Shown in pieces: positions 28,048 to 37,498 of a stretch of DNA of 64,000 bases. The stretch is from the NCBI GenBank assembly GCA_028753945.1, contig JAPNXP010000002.1, forward strand, positions 1 to 64,000. The letters run 5' to 3'. Below the pieces are notes generated by a model, which ran no database searches, was not told where the DNA came from, and saw only the letters and a program-made list of their open reading frames with translations. Source of the DNA: Hexactinellida sp. DTS-2022 (taxonomy: Eukaryota; Porifera; Hexactinellida). The position numbers were made by a program, and so were the translations under genes. Every line of letters starts with the position of its first letter. The first letter of the stretch is position 1.

Positions 28048-30054
28048 TCACAGCTGGAAATGGGGGACGGTGGGTGGCGCGGAGGCGGGGCCCGGCGAGG
28101 CGGGTCTCGGGGGCTCCGGAAACAGCCGCGAGAGCCCGCTCCGCTCTTCAACCGCGAGGGAGAAGTCGAATTCCTGCTCAAACAGGAGCCCCTGCACGCG
28201 CTCTATCGGGGTGGTGGTACCCGCGTGCGCGCGCGCCTCCTCCAGGAGCGTCTCGAAGTGGGACACGTTGTGCGCCACCGACACGAAGCAGCAGGTGTTG
28301 AGGGGACAGGGGCCGGTCCCGTCCCGCAGGTACCGCTTGTGGGTGCGGCGCTCCTCGGAGGTGCGGCCGGGGGTCCCCTCGGGGAGGAAGGTGCCCGTGT
28401 GGAAACAGGTGTCAACGGGCCGGTGGGGGTATGAGTCAGCTGATGCCTCCGTCTTGGAAAGTTTGTGCGGGGAAGTGAACTCAGAATCTGTGGCCCGTTT
28501 GGAGCCAGTTTTGACCTCTGAGATATTGTTAGATATAATAGGGTCGGATAACAACCAATCATCTGATGGGTCTGAATAGGCGGGATCAGCTGTTATTGCA
28601 GAATAGGCGGGATCAGCTGTTATAGCAGAATAGGCGGGATCAGCTGTTGCGACAGAATAGGCGGGATCAGCTGTTGCGACAGAATAGGCGGGATCAGCTG
28701 TTGCGACAGAATAGGCGGGATCAGCTGTTATAGCAGAATAGGCGGGATCAGCTGTTGGGACAGAATAGGCGGGATCAGCTGTTGGGACAGAATAGGCGGG
28801 ATCAACTGATGCGACAGAATAGGCGGGATCAGCTGATGCGACAGAATAGGCGGGATCAGCTGTTGGGTCAGAATAGGCGGGATCAGCTGTTGCGACAGAA
28901 TAGCAGGGATCAGCTGATGGGACAGAATAGCAGGGATCAGCTGTTGGGCCAGAATAGGCGGGATCAGCTGATGCGACAGAATAGGCGGGATCAGCTGATG
29001 GGACCGAGTCAGCTGTTGGGTCTAGCTCCATCTCTAGGGGCCCCGGGGACCCGGCTGTGAAGAAGGCCTCCTGGGGCGGGGCGGAGGAGGCGGGGGAGAG
29101 GGGGGAGAGCAGGGGCCCGAAGGTGTCGGGGCCGGTGTCGAAGAGGGAGCGTATGGCGCGCACGCAGGAGAGCACCTCCCGCTCCGGCAGACACGCGGGC
29201 GGCAGGTCGAGCGGACGCAGCGCCCCCGCGTCCAGACTGGCGCGGGAGAGGAGGAAGTGTCTGTCAATAACGAGGAAGGAGAGGGCGGGCCCCGAGACCG
29301 GACAGATCTGTCGGGCGCGCGCGGGGAGCGGCAGCTGTCGCCAGACGGGCGCCGGGACCAGGGATAATAAGGAGAGCGTCTCTCCGTCCCGCGAGAGGGC
29401 GCAGAGGTGTCCGCGGGAGAGACAGAGGCTGCCGGCTAGGGGGCGGGAGGGGGCGAAGAGGGAGAGGAGCGGGCGGGGCGGGGGGGCGGTCTCAATCTGC
29501 GTCCAGCGGGCGTAGGGCGGCGCCAGGAGGAACAGCAGGGACCCGGACAGGAGCAGGAGCTCGTCCCGCGAGGAGAGACAGTAGCAGTCGGGGGGCGCGG
29601 GGGCGGGGGGCAGGGCCCGGGAGTGCTCCGGCTGATCGATCTGCGTCAGAACGAAGGTGTCGGAGTCTGTCTGTCGGTGGCAGAAGTAGTCCCGCCCGAG
29701 TTGGAAGTCCCTGCAGCTGGTGGCGGCGCGGGACCAGCTGATGGCTAAGTCGGAGACCGACTGGACGGTCCCCAGGAAGAGCTCCCGGTCCATTCTCAGT
29801 CCCAGACTTCCCTCGAACGCCAGCTCCAGCTCCACCTCCTCGGCGCTCTCTTTGGGCGCGCGGAAGGTGTGCCACCGGAATGTGCCGCCCTTTACGCCGC
29901 TGAAGAAGTGCAGCGAGTGCGCGCTGGAGTCCGGGAGGTGTCCGACTGCCCATATGGAGTTCCCCGCCAGCGGGTGGCACACAGAGGGCCGAGACAAGGG
30001 AGACCCGTTGGTCTGCACGAAGGCTTCCGCCGGGAGCGTAAACACCGCCTCCAT
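28048..30054 (-). CDS. Unrecognised intronless gene with a 9-residue repeat domain
   Basis: A single uninterrupted frame of 668 codons begins MEAVFTLPAEAFVQTNG. I do not recognise the family. The N-terminal half (about 1-330) is rich in alternating hydrophobic and polar stretches and could be a beta-rich fold. Residues of about 350-500 are a tandem repeat of nine residues, consensus DPAYSVATA, in about 16 copies. The C-terminal 150 residues contain a compact cysteine-containing part (LNTCCFVSVAHNVSHFETLL) and end in a Pro-rich tail. There is no signal peptide or membrane segment. It lies 53 bp after the TMEM208 stop and 60 bp before the RPL27 start, all on the minus strand, so it is probably expressed with these housekeeping genes. 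The ATG is preceded by GTGTGTAGCTA, an acceptor-like context. The length of the frame and its coding-like composition make it very likely a real gene. Confidence 0.85.
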   Translation of the reverse strand: MEAVFTLPAEAFVQTNGSPLSRPSVCHPLAGNSIWAVGHLPDSSAHSLHFFSGVKGGTFRWHTFRAPKESAEEVELELAFEGSLGLRMDRELFLGTVQSVSDLAISWSRAATSCRDFQLGRDYFCHRQTDSDTFVLTQIDQPEHSRALPPAPAPPDCYCLSSRDELLLLSGSLLFLLAPPYARWTQIETAPPPRPLLSLFAPSRPLAGSLCLSRGHLCALSRDGETLSLLSLVPAPVWRQLPLPARARQICPVSGPALSFLVIDRHFLLSRASLDAGALRPLDLPPACLPEREVLSCVRAIRSLFDTGPDTFGPLLSPLSPASSAPPQEAFFTAGSPGPLEMELDPTADSVPSADPAYSVASADPAYSGPTADPCYSVPSADPCYSVATADPAYSDPTADPAYSVASADPAYSVASVDPAYSVPTADPAYSVPTADPAYSAITADPAYSVATADPAYSVATADPAYSVATADPAYSAITADPAYSAITADPAYSDPSDDWLLSDPIISNNISEVKTGSKRATDSEFTSPHKLSKTEASADSYPHRPVDTCFHTGTFLPEGTPGRTSEERRTHKRYLRDGTGPCPLNTCCFVSVAHNVSHFETLLEEARAHAGTTTPIERVQGLLFEQEFDFSLAVEERSGLSRLFPEPPRPASPGPASAPPTVPHFQL
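28566..29005 (-). repeat. 27-bp coding minisatellite
   Basis: About 16 tandem copies of a 27-bp unit lie inside the unrecognised gene. On the plus strand each unit contains GGCGGGATCAGCTGTT or a close variant. The unit length is a multiple of three, so copy-number change keeps the reading frame. Copies vary at the ninth-residue block (VATA, AITA, VPTA, VASA, DPTA), and two adjacent copies carry DPCYS in place of DPAYS, as expected from unequal exchange. Confidence 0.95.
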
Positions 30055-30107
30055 TAGCTACACACCAATGCACACAAACAATAACAACAACAACAATAAA
30101 AATATTA

Positions 30108-30587
30108 TTATTTATGAGCCCGCTTAGCCGGTCGCTTCTGGGGTTTCTCCTCCATTGCTGTCGGGGCGGAGCGTAGCCATGGCGACAGGAGGGGCCACAC
30201 CAGGAATGCGACCCTCAGGGGGGCCAGGAGCAAGAGGAGCCAGGCGAGGTCCGAGAGGAGGGTCCCCGTCTGCACCAGCGCCAGGAAGAGGACCAGGTCC
30301 TTCATGTGCTCCCCGGTCCCGCCCGACAGCGACAGGTCGATGCCGCCATCCAACAGCTGATCGCCCGCAAAGGCGGCACGCGCGATGGAGCGCATCACTC
30401 GGTGCGCCAGGTAGTGCATTCCGAGCATGAAAGCAGTTGCCAGGATGCGCAGCCAGGAAAGGAATGCGAGAAGCGCCACAAAGTGCAGAGCCGAGAACAC
30501 AACGCTGATTCGCCAGTAGAACTCGAGAGCTGATTGGTTCTCTCTGTAGATCTCGAGTTTCCCTTTTGTTCTCTGCTTAGGTGGCAT
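30108..30587 (-). CDS. TMEM208: Transmembrane protein 208 (SND2-type ER targeting factor)
   Basis: TMEM208 is an ER membrane protein; its yeast relative Snd2 works in an SRP-independent route of protein targeting to the ER. The single-exon frame gives 159 aa (human 173). Similarity is visible over the whole length: MPPKQRTKGKLEIYRENQ at the N-terminus, the SIARAAFAGDQLLDGGIDL segment after the first hydrophobic pair, EHMKDLVLFLALVQ, and a basic C-terminal tail (KRPAKRAHK). Hydrophobic segments lie near residues 25-60 and 98-140. It starts 107 bp after the NOP16 stop and ends 53 bp before the next start. The ATG follows GGATTAGTCTAAA, another YAG context. Confidence 0.9.
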   Translation of the reverse strand: MPPKQRTKGKLEIYRENQSALEFYWRISVVFSALHFVALLAFLSWLRILATAFMLGMHYLAHRVMRSIARAAFAGDQLLDGGIDLSLSGGTGEHMKDLVLFLALVQTGTLLSDLAWLLLLLAPLRVAFLVWPLLSPWLRSAPTAMEEKPQKRPAKRAHK

Positions 30588-30694
30588 TTTAGACTAATCC
30601 TATTGGCTAGCGAAGTTATAGCGTTACTGCTGTACTATTATTAGATTTGCTTACTAATATTGTTTACTAATATGGCTACATTATAAATAACCAA

Positions 30695-31117
30695 TCAGCT
30701 CGTGGCCCTTATCAGCCGCTCGCACTGGCGTCTGAGCTGCCCCGGGGTCCGCTGCCACATATTCAGCTTCGTGTCGGTTGCCATGGCCGCATAGTCCGTC
30801 CCGTGTCTCTCGATCAGCTGACTGAGCAGCTGCTTGCTGTGCCAGTCTATGTACACCGTCTGTCGGCTCTCCTGCTTATCCCGCGCCCGCTCCGCCGCCA
30901 GTTCCAGCTCTCTCACGACTGTACCGGTCTCCTCGCCCCCCTCCTTATCCGGTCGCTGCCTCCTGTTGGCGTTGGCCGCCACGCCCATGCGCGCGTAGTT
31001 GCCGCGCACGGAGAGGCCGGCGCGCCAGTGCCTGCGCACTAGCGGGTCGCGCGCACGCGGACGCCGCTTCTTCTTCGCGGGCAGGATTCTCCGCTTTCTG
31101 CTCTTCTTGAGTGGCAT
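30695..31117 (-). CDS. NOP16: Nucleolar protein 16
   Basis: NOP16 is a nucleolar factor of 60S ribosome biogenesis. A single exon gives 140 aa, shorter than the human protein (178). The N-terminus is very basic (MPLKKSRKRRILPAKKKRR), followed by RRHWRAGLSVRGNYARMGVA, which matches the family's HAWD-SVRQNLAEMGLA block. The C-terminal part has the conserved LIERHGTDYAAMATD and TPGQLRRQCERL motifs. It is the first gene of the minus-strand cluster. Its start codon is 90 bp from that of the divergent PH-domain gene, so the two share a bidirectional promoter region. The ATG follows CTGCAGATCC. Confidence 0.9.
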   Translation of the reverse strand: MPLKKSRKRRILPAKKKRRPRARDPLVRRHWRAGLSVRGNYARMGVAANANRRQRPDKEGGEETGTVVRELELAAERARDKQESRQTVYIDWHSKQLLSQLIERHGTDYAAMATDTKLNMWQRTPGQLRRQCERLIRATS

Positions 31118-31159
31118 GGATCTGCAGTATTGGGTTTCACTGTGTATGCCCAGAGCTAA

Positions 31160-31168
31160 TATAAATAG
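31160..31168 (+). promoter_or_regulatory. TATA-box-like site before PH-domain gene
   Basis: TATAAATAG lies 40 bp upstream of the ATG of the PH-domain gene, in the 90-bp divergent interval shared with NOP16. The same nonamer also occurs inside several introns of this window, so its role as a promoter element here is only likely. Confidence 0.4.
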
Positions 31169-31207
31169 CAGCAGTCTATTGCTATGCTATTGCTATTGGC
31201 TACTGAC

Positions 31208-34200
31208 ATGGAAACACAAGTTCGCAGCGAGAGCGTCGCCAGCAGCGGCTCGGCCGGCGCCACCCTGGAGGGCTACCTGTTCAAGCGAAGTGAGTTATTA
31301 GTTAAGTACAGAGTTAATTGCAGTGCAGAATGTATAAAAATAGTTAGTCACAACACACGTCGTTCAGGTTGACACAGAGTGTCGAGAAGGAGGGTCGCTT
31401 GTCGGGGTTCTGCGCCCAGCACTGGGTCACGAGGCGGTACGCCCCCTCGGGACACCCCTCCTGGGGCTCCGGGAGTCTCAGCCCCTGGGGGACCCTCTCC
31501 AGGACCAACTCGTCAGACAGGGTCTCGTACGGCTGCCGCGCGTAGGTGAACACCTCCCAGCAGAAGACTCCGAAGGCCCACACGTCCGACTTGGTTGTGA
31601 ACTGCGAGCTCTGGAGACTCTCCGGGGACATCCACCTGTGGGGGTCGTAACACCAGTGGCTATAAATAGAACAGACCTACCTCACGGGCACGAACTCCTT
31701 GTCTCTGCGGTAGTAGTCCCCCGGGAACAGGTTGGGGCCTATCGGCAGGTTTATGAGCTTAATGTCCAGCGAGGAGGACACGCAGCAGTTCCGGGCCGCC
31801 ACGTCGCGGAACACCATGTCGTTCTGCGCCAGGAACTCCAGGCCCAGGGCGGCCTGTCGACACATGCGCAGCAGCAGCGCCTGTGTGAGCAGCGGACTCG
31901 CCTTCGAGGGGGAGGCTGAGGCGGTGCCCATCTAGGGGGGGGGGGGGGGGGTAAGGGGCCGACACCTTATAGGGGGGGGGGGGGGGCCTACCTGGTCCTT
32001 GTAGGCCCTGAGGAACTCCTTGAGACAGCCCCGGTCTGAGTACTCGTATATGACGTAGTAGGGCTCCACGGAGGTGCATATGCCCAGGACGCGGCTCAGG
32101 TTGTCGTGGTACAGGAAGAACACGGGCCACGTGTGAAGTTCGTCCGGTTTCGGAAAGGAGCCCTCGTCGCTTTTGGAGATGTAGCACTCCACCGCCACGT
32201 GTCGACGCTGGCCCAGGAACTGCTCAATGGTCCCCTCTATGATGGGTCCGTAGGCCCCGTCCCCGAGGCGCGTCCCGAAGGAGAGCTCGTCCCGCGGGAA
32301 CCCGATCAGAGGGAACTTCAGCTCCGGCTTGCGACTAGAGAGGGCTATAAATAGAGGTGTCTGTGGACAGAGGTGTTACCTGGGTGGGACGGGGGACACG
32401 TGGGACAGCTGTGAGGTCCCGAGGGGCAGGTACTGCTGGCGGGGGGAGAGCTTGCTGCGAACACGGGAGGGGGAGCCGGTCTCGAGTCGCTGGAGGTACA
32501 GGGACCGGTCTCGGGAACAGGAGCGCCGCAGGAGCAGCGAGGCGCACACCACGCAGCAGACCGCCAGCAGGGAGGCCGCCAGGGCCACTGAGAGGGGCAC
32601 CAGGACCAGCGCCAGGGGCGGGGCGGGGGGCGCGGGCAGCAGGGGGGACAGGGGCAGGACCCTGAGGTCCACGGGAGCGGACCGGAAGTTGGAGCTGTTG
32701 TTGGGGTCTGTGGCGGTGCAGAGGTAGCGGCCCGCGTCGGAGAGCTGGAAACAGGATAAACAGAGTCTCGACTGGGGGGGGGGGGGGGGGGGGGGGGGGG
32801 CACCTACCGTTAGAGGGGACAGAAGGAGCGTCCCGTTACTGAGGGCCTCGGGGAGAGACACGGGTCCAGCGGACGAGGGGAGGGGGGGACCCGTCGGCGT
32901 CGCACTGCAGCGCCCCCCTGGCCCCCTCCAGGAGCGTCACGGAGCTGAGAGGCGTGCGGACGAAGGGTCCGAAGCGCACTTGCAGCAGGAAGGTCTGCTT
33001 GATGGCTCTGGAATCTGATTGGGCGAGCACGTGGCACTGGTACAGCCCCGCGGCCTCCTGCGAGAGTCTAGAGAGAGAAAGTATAAATAGGAGCGAGAGA
33101 GGAGCGGCAGTACCTGAAGAGAGTCAGTCTGTTCCGCCAGACCGAGGCACGGGTCGAGTTTTTGATTTCTTCGTTCCCAAAGAACCACAGAAACACCGGA
33201 TCGGGCTCCCCCACGGCGTCGCAGACAACACTGAGTGTGTCCCCCTCTCCCACCAGCTGGTCGCCTATGCGCGTCCGGAAGGAGAGGGAGCTGTTCCTCT
33301 CCAGCAGCAGCGGCTGTGAGTGGACGGACACGGAGTCCAGCGAAGTCGCTATCTGCACCTCGCAGCGGTACTCGCCCGAGAGAGACGCGTTGAGGCGTCG
33401 CTCCCGGCCCGCGACCCGTCCGTCCCGGCGCCAGGTGTACCGGAACGCGCCCTGAGCACTCACGTTGCAGGAGAGGGTCACCAGGCCCGAGTAGCGGACA
33501 GGGGACACCGCGGGGACCCCGGCCAATAGGATGGTGGCCCGGGGGGTCGGCAGGAGGGAGAGAAGGGCCGAGGCGAGGCGGAACCCCGCCTGATTATGCG
33601 CCGCACAGCTGTAGAGCCCGACATCCGATTGGCCGAAGCTGTCGATCCTCAGGAACCCGTTCCCCAGCAGAGACAGGCCCGGGACGGAGGCGTTGGAGAG
33701 GGCCGCGGGGACGCCCGACCGGTACCATGAGAGAGCGGGCTCCGGTGCCCCGGGCGGGGGGGCACACGGGAGCTCGACCGTCTCGGAGGGGAATACGCCC
33801 CGCGAAGGGGGCGAGAGAGAGAAGGCGTCTTGGAGAGCTAAACAGAATATATGAATGCCAGTCGGGCTCTACGGTTGCTAAGTAGCTCACTTGGGATGAC
33901 GAGCACGAATATAGAGTTGATGACATTGGAGTCTGTGAGGAAACAGCTGTAGTTAGCAACCAGAGAGGCGTTAAGGAATGCGATACTGAGCACGGAGGTG
34001 TGAGCTGTGGCCGCAACAGACACCCCGTCCGGCAGAGGTGTCAGCGGAGCCGAGTTCCGCGACCACCCGAGGCCGGCCCCGCGGCAGGAGAGCGCCACCG
34101 GGGCGGAGGCGTTCCGGTAGAGGAGGAAGGTGGATTGGCCAGCTGTCACAGAGACAACAGCTGATGCGCTCGCGCTACCTAGAAACAGAACAGCTGATTA

Positions 34201-37200
34201 CCGGGCCCAATAGACCAATCAGCTGGTACCTTCCGAGTTCGTTGCTGTACATACGTACTCCCCACCCACGGAGAGTGACGTCACAGGGATAGACAGCTGA
34301 TTGGTGGAGCCGACAGCTGCGCCCGCGTGTCGCCACTCCACAGAGGCGGGGGGCCAGGCGGCCGGCAGACAGGACAGGAATGCGGTCTCTCCCAACCGGA
34401 CGTCAGAGTGTAGGAGGGACACGGACAGGTTCTGTGCTATAAATAGAACTTCGAGAGTGACACTCGTGATCAGCTGAGAGCCGTTAGATTGGTTGGCAAC
34501 GCATCGGAATGTTGAGTCGTTAAGCGAGGCGTCAGCTGACGCGATGACGTAGCTAGCGGTCAGCTGATTGGTCAGATTGAAGTATTGAGAAGGGAGAATG
34601 GAGCCCGAAGCAGTAGTCCAGAAGACAGCTTCCGATTGGTTGCGCGAGCAGTTGAGAGTCAGCTGATCGCCGGCCGAGACCGACAGGCCTGGCGGGTCCG
34701 AGGAGACCGTGGGGGCGCGGGATTGGAGCGGGGACACCAGCAGGAGACATATAAATAGAGCTAATAGCATTCTAGCACAAATACAATAACAATAACAACA
34801 TGTATTATAGGTGGCAAGAAGCTGGTGAAGTGGCACAAGCGGTGGTTCACGCTGCGCACGGAGGTGCTGCTGTACTACCAGAGCGAGCGGGCCCTGCAGA
34901 GCAAGGGCAGTCTGGACCTGGCAGAGTGTCGGGGGCTCCGGAAGCACACCGAGATCCGGAAGATAAAACACCTCCCAAAGTCAGCTGAGGAACAGTTCGT
35001 GTTCGGAATCGCAACAAAGAAAAAGGTGTTTGTGGTCTGCGCGGCAGAAATACACAGCTACAAGTGAGTTATAGCAACCAGCGAGCGCAAAGGGATGCGT
35101 GACGAATGAAAGGAATGTGTTTGTTTAGTGAGTGGACATGGGCCCTGCACAGCGCCATAACCCAGGTAGGTACCCTAGCCGTGAGGCGTCACGTTAGTAC
35201 AGAGTTATACAATATACCTAGTACAATCCGGAAGTGGTGCAGCTGAGTCTGGGCACATTCATCGGGAACAGGACGGACCCCTTCCAGTGGATGGGAGCAG
35301 ACTTCGAGTTCGACGATTCTGACGAGTCGAGCTCCGAGGACGAGACATTCCAACCGACCCGAGAGGAATCCACGCTGGACCTGCAGACCATCCGGAGCAT
35401 GAAGCGGCCGGGCAGCAAGCAGGGGGCCCGGCCCGACTCGAGGGGACAGGACCGGAAGCAGGAGAGGGTGCGGCTCGTGCAGACACCGAACGGACTCAAC
35501 TTCTCGAACAACAAGACGGCAGAGCCGAGGACAACTTCCAAGTGAGTGGTGTGCTATTTATAGAACAATCAGCTGACTGCTCTTACAGGTGGACGGGCCC
35601 GAAACTAACTCTGAAGGACAGATTCAACGCGGGCACCGAATGGGAGAGCCACTCCGCGCCCTCCACGCCCGTTAACGCTAAGAAAATGCCAGGCATTTCA
35701 CAGCTGATGGGGACACAGAGAGACAAAAAGCACTCATTCGACCCATCGAGAGCAGGTGAGGAACTCCTATTGCTAAGATACAACTGTGACAACAACTAAC
35801 GTGACTTCTCGCTGGAATCCTGAAGTGACACAATTTGAAAATTGTGAGCTCGAGCACTGACTGGTTTCTGCCATTGTCATAGGAATCCCTAACACCTGAG
35901 CTCACACAACGCAGTTTGAGATCATTTCGAAAGCCAAATTAAAATTAGCATCCTAATCAATGGCACCGAATAGAAATTTAGTAAACAACAACAACAACAA
36001 CAACAGCATGTAACTAGCAGGCTACAATGTGAGTTTGTGATTAGATACGAAACAGAAGCAGAAGCGAGGCGGCACCCCGCTGGGAGCAGTCGGCAGCAAG
36101 ATGAGGAGCTCGCTCTCCAAGATTAACGTCTCCGGATCCATGACGGACCTGCGGGACATCCTGCGGCCGCAGAGCTCCGCGGGGGACCGCACAGAGGTGC
36201 CGAAGGGCCCTCCGATGCGGCGGTCCGCGTCCGGAAACGTGGCGGACGAGGAGGCGCGGGCGGCGGAGACGCTGCAGGAATGTCTGCAAGAGGTGGAGGA
36301 GTTCAGGGAGCAGGTCGAGCGGTTTCTAGGTACATACCTATGTCTGTGTATCGCAGCTAGGCAGAGAGTGACTATCCTGTGTAGGCCGAGAAGTTTCGGT
36401 GGAGCAAGACCTGACGCGAATGGTGGAGGACAGGTCCCTGCACCTAAACGGATTCCGGCGCTTCAAAGGGCTGCGGGAGACTTTCCGGTCTATTCTGCAG
36501 AACCTGTACAAAGGGCTCGTCTCCGTGGCAGAGCCGGCGTACGTCCGACAAGAGGCAGCTAGAGGTGAGTCCCGATTTGCTAAACTAACCGGAACTAATA
36601 CTGCCCCTAGTGCTCGCCAAGTTCCAATTCACTCTCTACCAAATCCCGCACAACCCGAATTCCCCCCAGCGGCCGGCCTCCTCGCTGATGCTGCAGAGCC
36701 TGCGGGGGCGGGCCCTGGAGGGGGAGGGGCCCGACCCGCCCGCGGACTGCTCCCTGCACTACTACCTGCAGCTGCAGCTGGAGGAGGGCCGACGCGTGCT
36801 AGACATAATGACGGTCATGCAGTGCGAGATATTCTGGGAGAACCTGCTCCGAGGAAAGGAGTCCAAGTTCTCTCTGCAAATAGAATCCGGAGTCGCCAAG
36901 TGGCAGATGGACCTGGAGAAGGTGCGACTATTATTCACCAATCAGTTGCATTCCATCTATAACATTTTATTACCTAGCTACTGGGAAGGAGGATAGGAAT
37001 GTTTGTTGATACGGTTGAGATTCTCAAGGAAGTGCCGGACCAAACGCTCCGGTACAAAGCAGCTGAGGGGGTGGGGACCAATTTCTGCCAGGATTCGCTG
37101 GGGACACTTGTGGGCATTTTAGAGAAGTTAGTGGACAACCAGTTGACACAGAAACAGCTGAAAAAGAGTAAGTTTACATTGGTTACCAACAAGCCTCAAT

Positions 37201-37386
37201 GTTATGCACTGCCCCTTAGGACTCCGGTACATTGAGCTGGGACCGCTGCCGCGGGAGAGCGAGGAAGATAAAGTGGTCGAGTGGCGCGACGGAGGGCTGG
37301 TGGTGCGCGCCAAGTGGCACAACGGAGTCAAGATTCAATACGCAGACGTGTTCCAGTGCTTTGAGAGTGAAAATGCTATCAATTGA
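31208..37386 (+). CDS. PH-domain protein, 10 exons, hosts a nested gene
   Basis: Ten exons: 31208-31289, 34811-35063, 35129-35165, 35222-35541, 35589-35755, 36045-36329, 36385-36564, 36611-36921, 36978-37167 and 37220-37386. All junctions are GT-AG and in phase, giving 663 aa. Residues of about 15-125 form a pleckstrin homology domain (LEGYLFKRSGKKLVKWHKRW, then LYYQS, and the closing helix EWTWALHSAITQ), which suggests membrane phosphoinositide binding. An acidic Ser-rich linker (FDDSDESSSEDE) and basic disordered parts follow, then a helical region (ETLQECLQEVEEFREQVERFL) and a C-terminal domain I do not recognise. Intron 1 is 3,521 bp and contains the whole PTK7-like gene on the minus strand; the join CGA A|GT GGC continues the PH domain exactly. 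Intron 5 is 289 bp; the others are 47-63 bp. An AATAAA lies at 37,461. The family beyond the PH domain is unknown to me. Confidence 0.88.
31344..34770 (-). CDS. PTK7: PTK7/CCK4-like pseudokinase receptor, nested in an intron
   Basis: PTK7-type receptors are Wnt and planar-polarity co-receptors with an inactive kinase. Eight exons: 34770-34230, 34178-33891, 33837-33114, 33067-32808, 32744-32380, 32334-31992, 31931-31681 and 31635-31344, about 1,020 aa (human 1,070). A signal peptide (MLLALFICLLLVSPLQS) is followed by seven Ig domains, a TM segment near residues 648-676 (LALVLVPLSVALAASLLAV) and a kinase-like domain. Catalytic residues are lost: the VAVK lysine is replaced in VAVECYI, HRD reads FRD, and DFG reads NLP. 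The C-lobe (RWMSPESL, KSDVWAFGVFCWEVFTY, RPSFS) is intact and closest to PTK7. In Ig7 the frame shifts between WTR and SLPEAL near 32,855-32,865: exon 4 has one base too many, at a CCC run. This could be an assembly error or real damage. The gene lies entirely in intron 1 of the PH-domain gene, antisense to it, and its ATG is 41 bp from the host's exon 2. Confidence 0.9.
31935..31986. repeat. Two long G runs in a PTK7 intron
   Basis: The 60-bp intron between PTK7 exons 6 and 7 is mostly two homopolymers on the plus strand, about 17 G and about 15 G, separated by about 20 bases. On the gene's sense strand they are C runs just after the donor and just before the CTAG acceptor. Confidence 0.9.
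32774..32800. repeat. 27-base G homopolymer in a PTK7 intron
   Basis: An uninterrupted run of about 27 G on the plus strand occupies nearly half of the 63-bp intron between PTK7 exons 4 and 5. The sense transcript carries a C run. The length in any one assembly is uncertain because such runs are hard to sequence. Confidence 0.9.
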
Positions 37387-37460
37387 ATTTTGCATGTTGA
37401 GTCATAGAAATTATAAGAAATTAAATATGCCTTACCTGGGTGGTTTCGGGTTTCAAATTG

Positions 37461-37466
37461 AATAAA
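37461..37466 (+). terminator. Poly(A) signal of PH-domain gene
   Basis: AATAAA lies 75 bp after the PH-domain gene stop and only 33 bp before the ATG of the next co-oriented gene, so the 3' end of one gene and the 5' end of the next nearly touch. Confidence 0.5.
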
Positions 37467-37498
37467 TAGGTAAACGCAGAGCAACCCTCATTCAAGAG

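Noticed and set aside
28755-29060. Plus-strand frame of repeated QNRRDQL units
   Set aside because: It is the antisense shadow of the DPAYS minisatellite; the minus-strand frame is 668 codons long and continues on both sides of the repeat.
32866-32890. A tiny intron to explain the frame change in PTK7 Ig7
   Set aside because: Candidate GT...AG pairs here give an intron of about 23 bp and do not restore the phase needed for both sides.
34771-34971. N-terminal extension of the PTK7-like frame upstream of 34,770
   Set aside because: The open frame continues upstream, but that part is antisense to PH-domain exon 2, and the residues after the Met at 34,770 form a good signal peptide.
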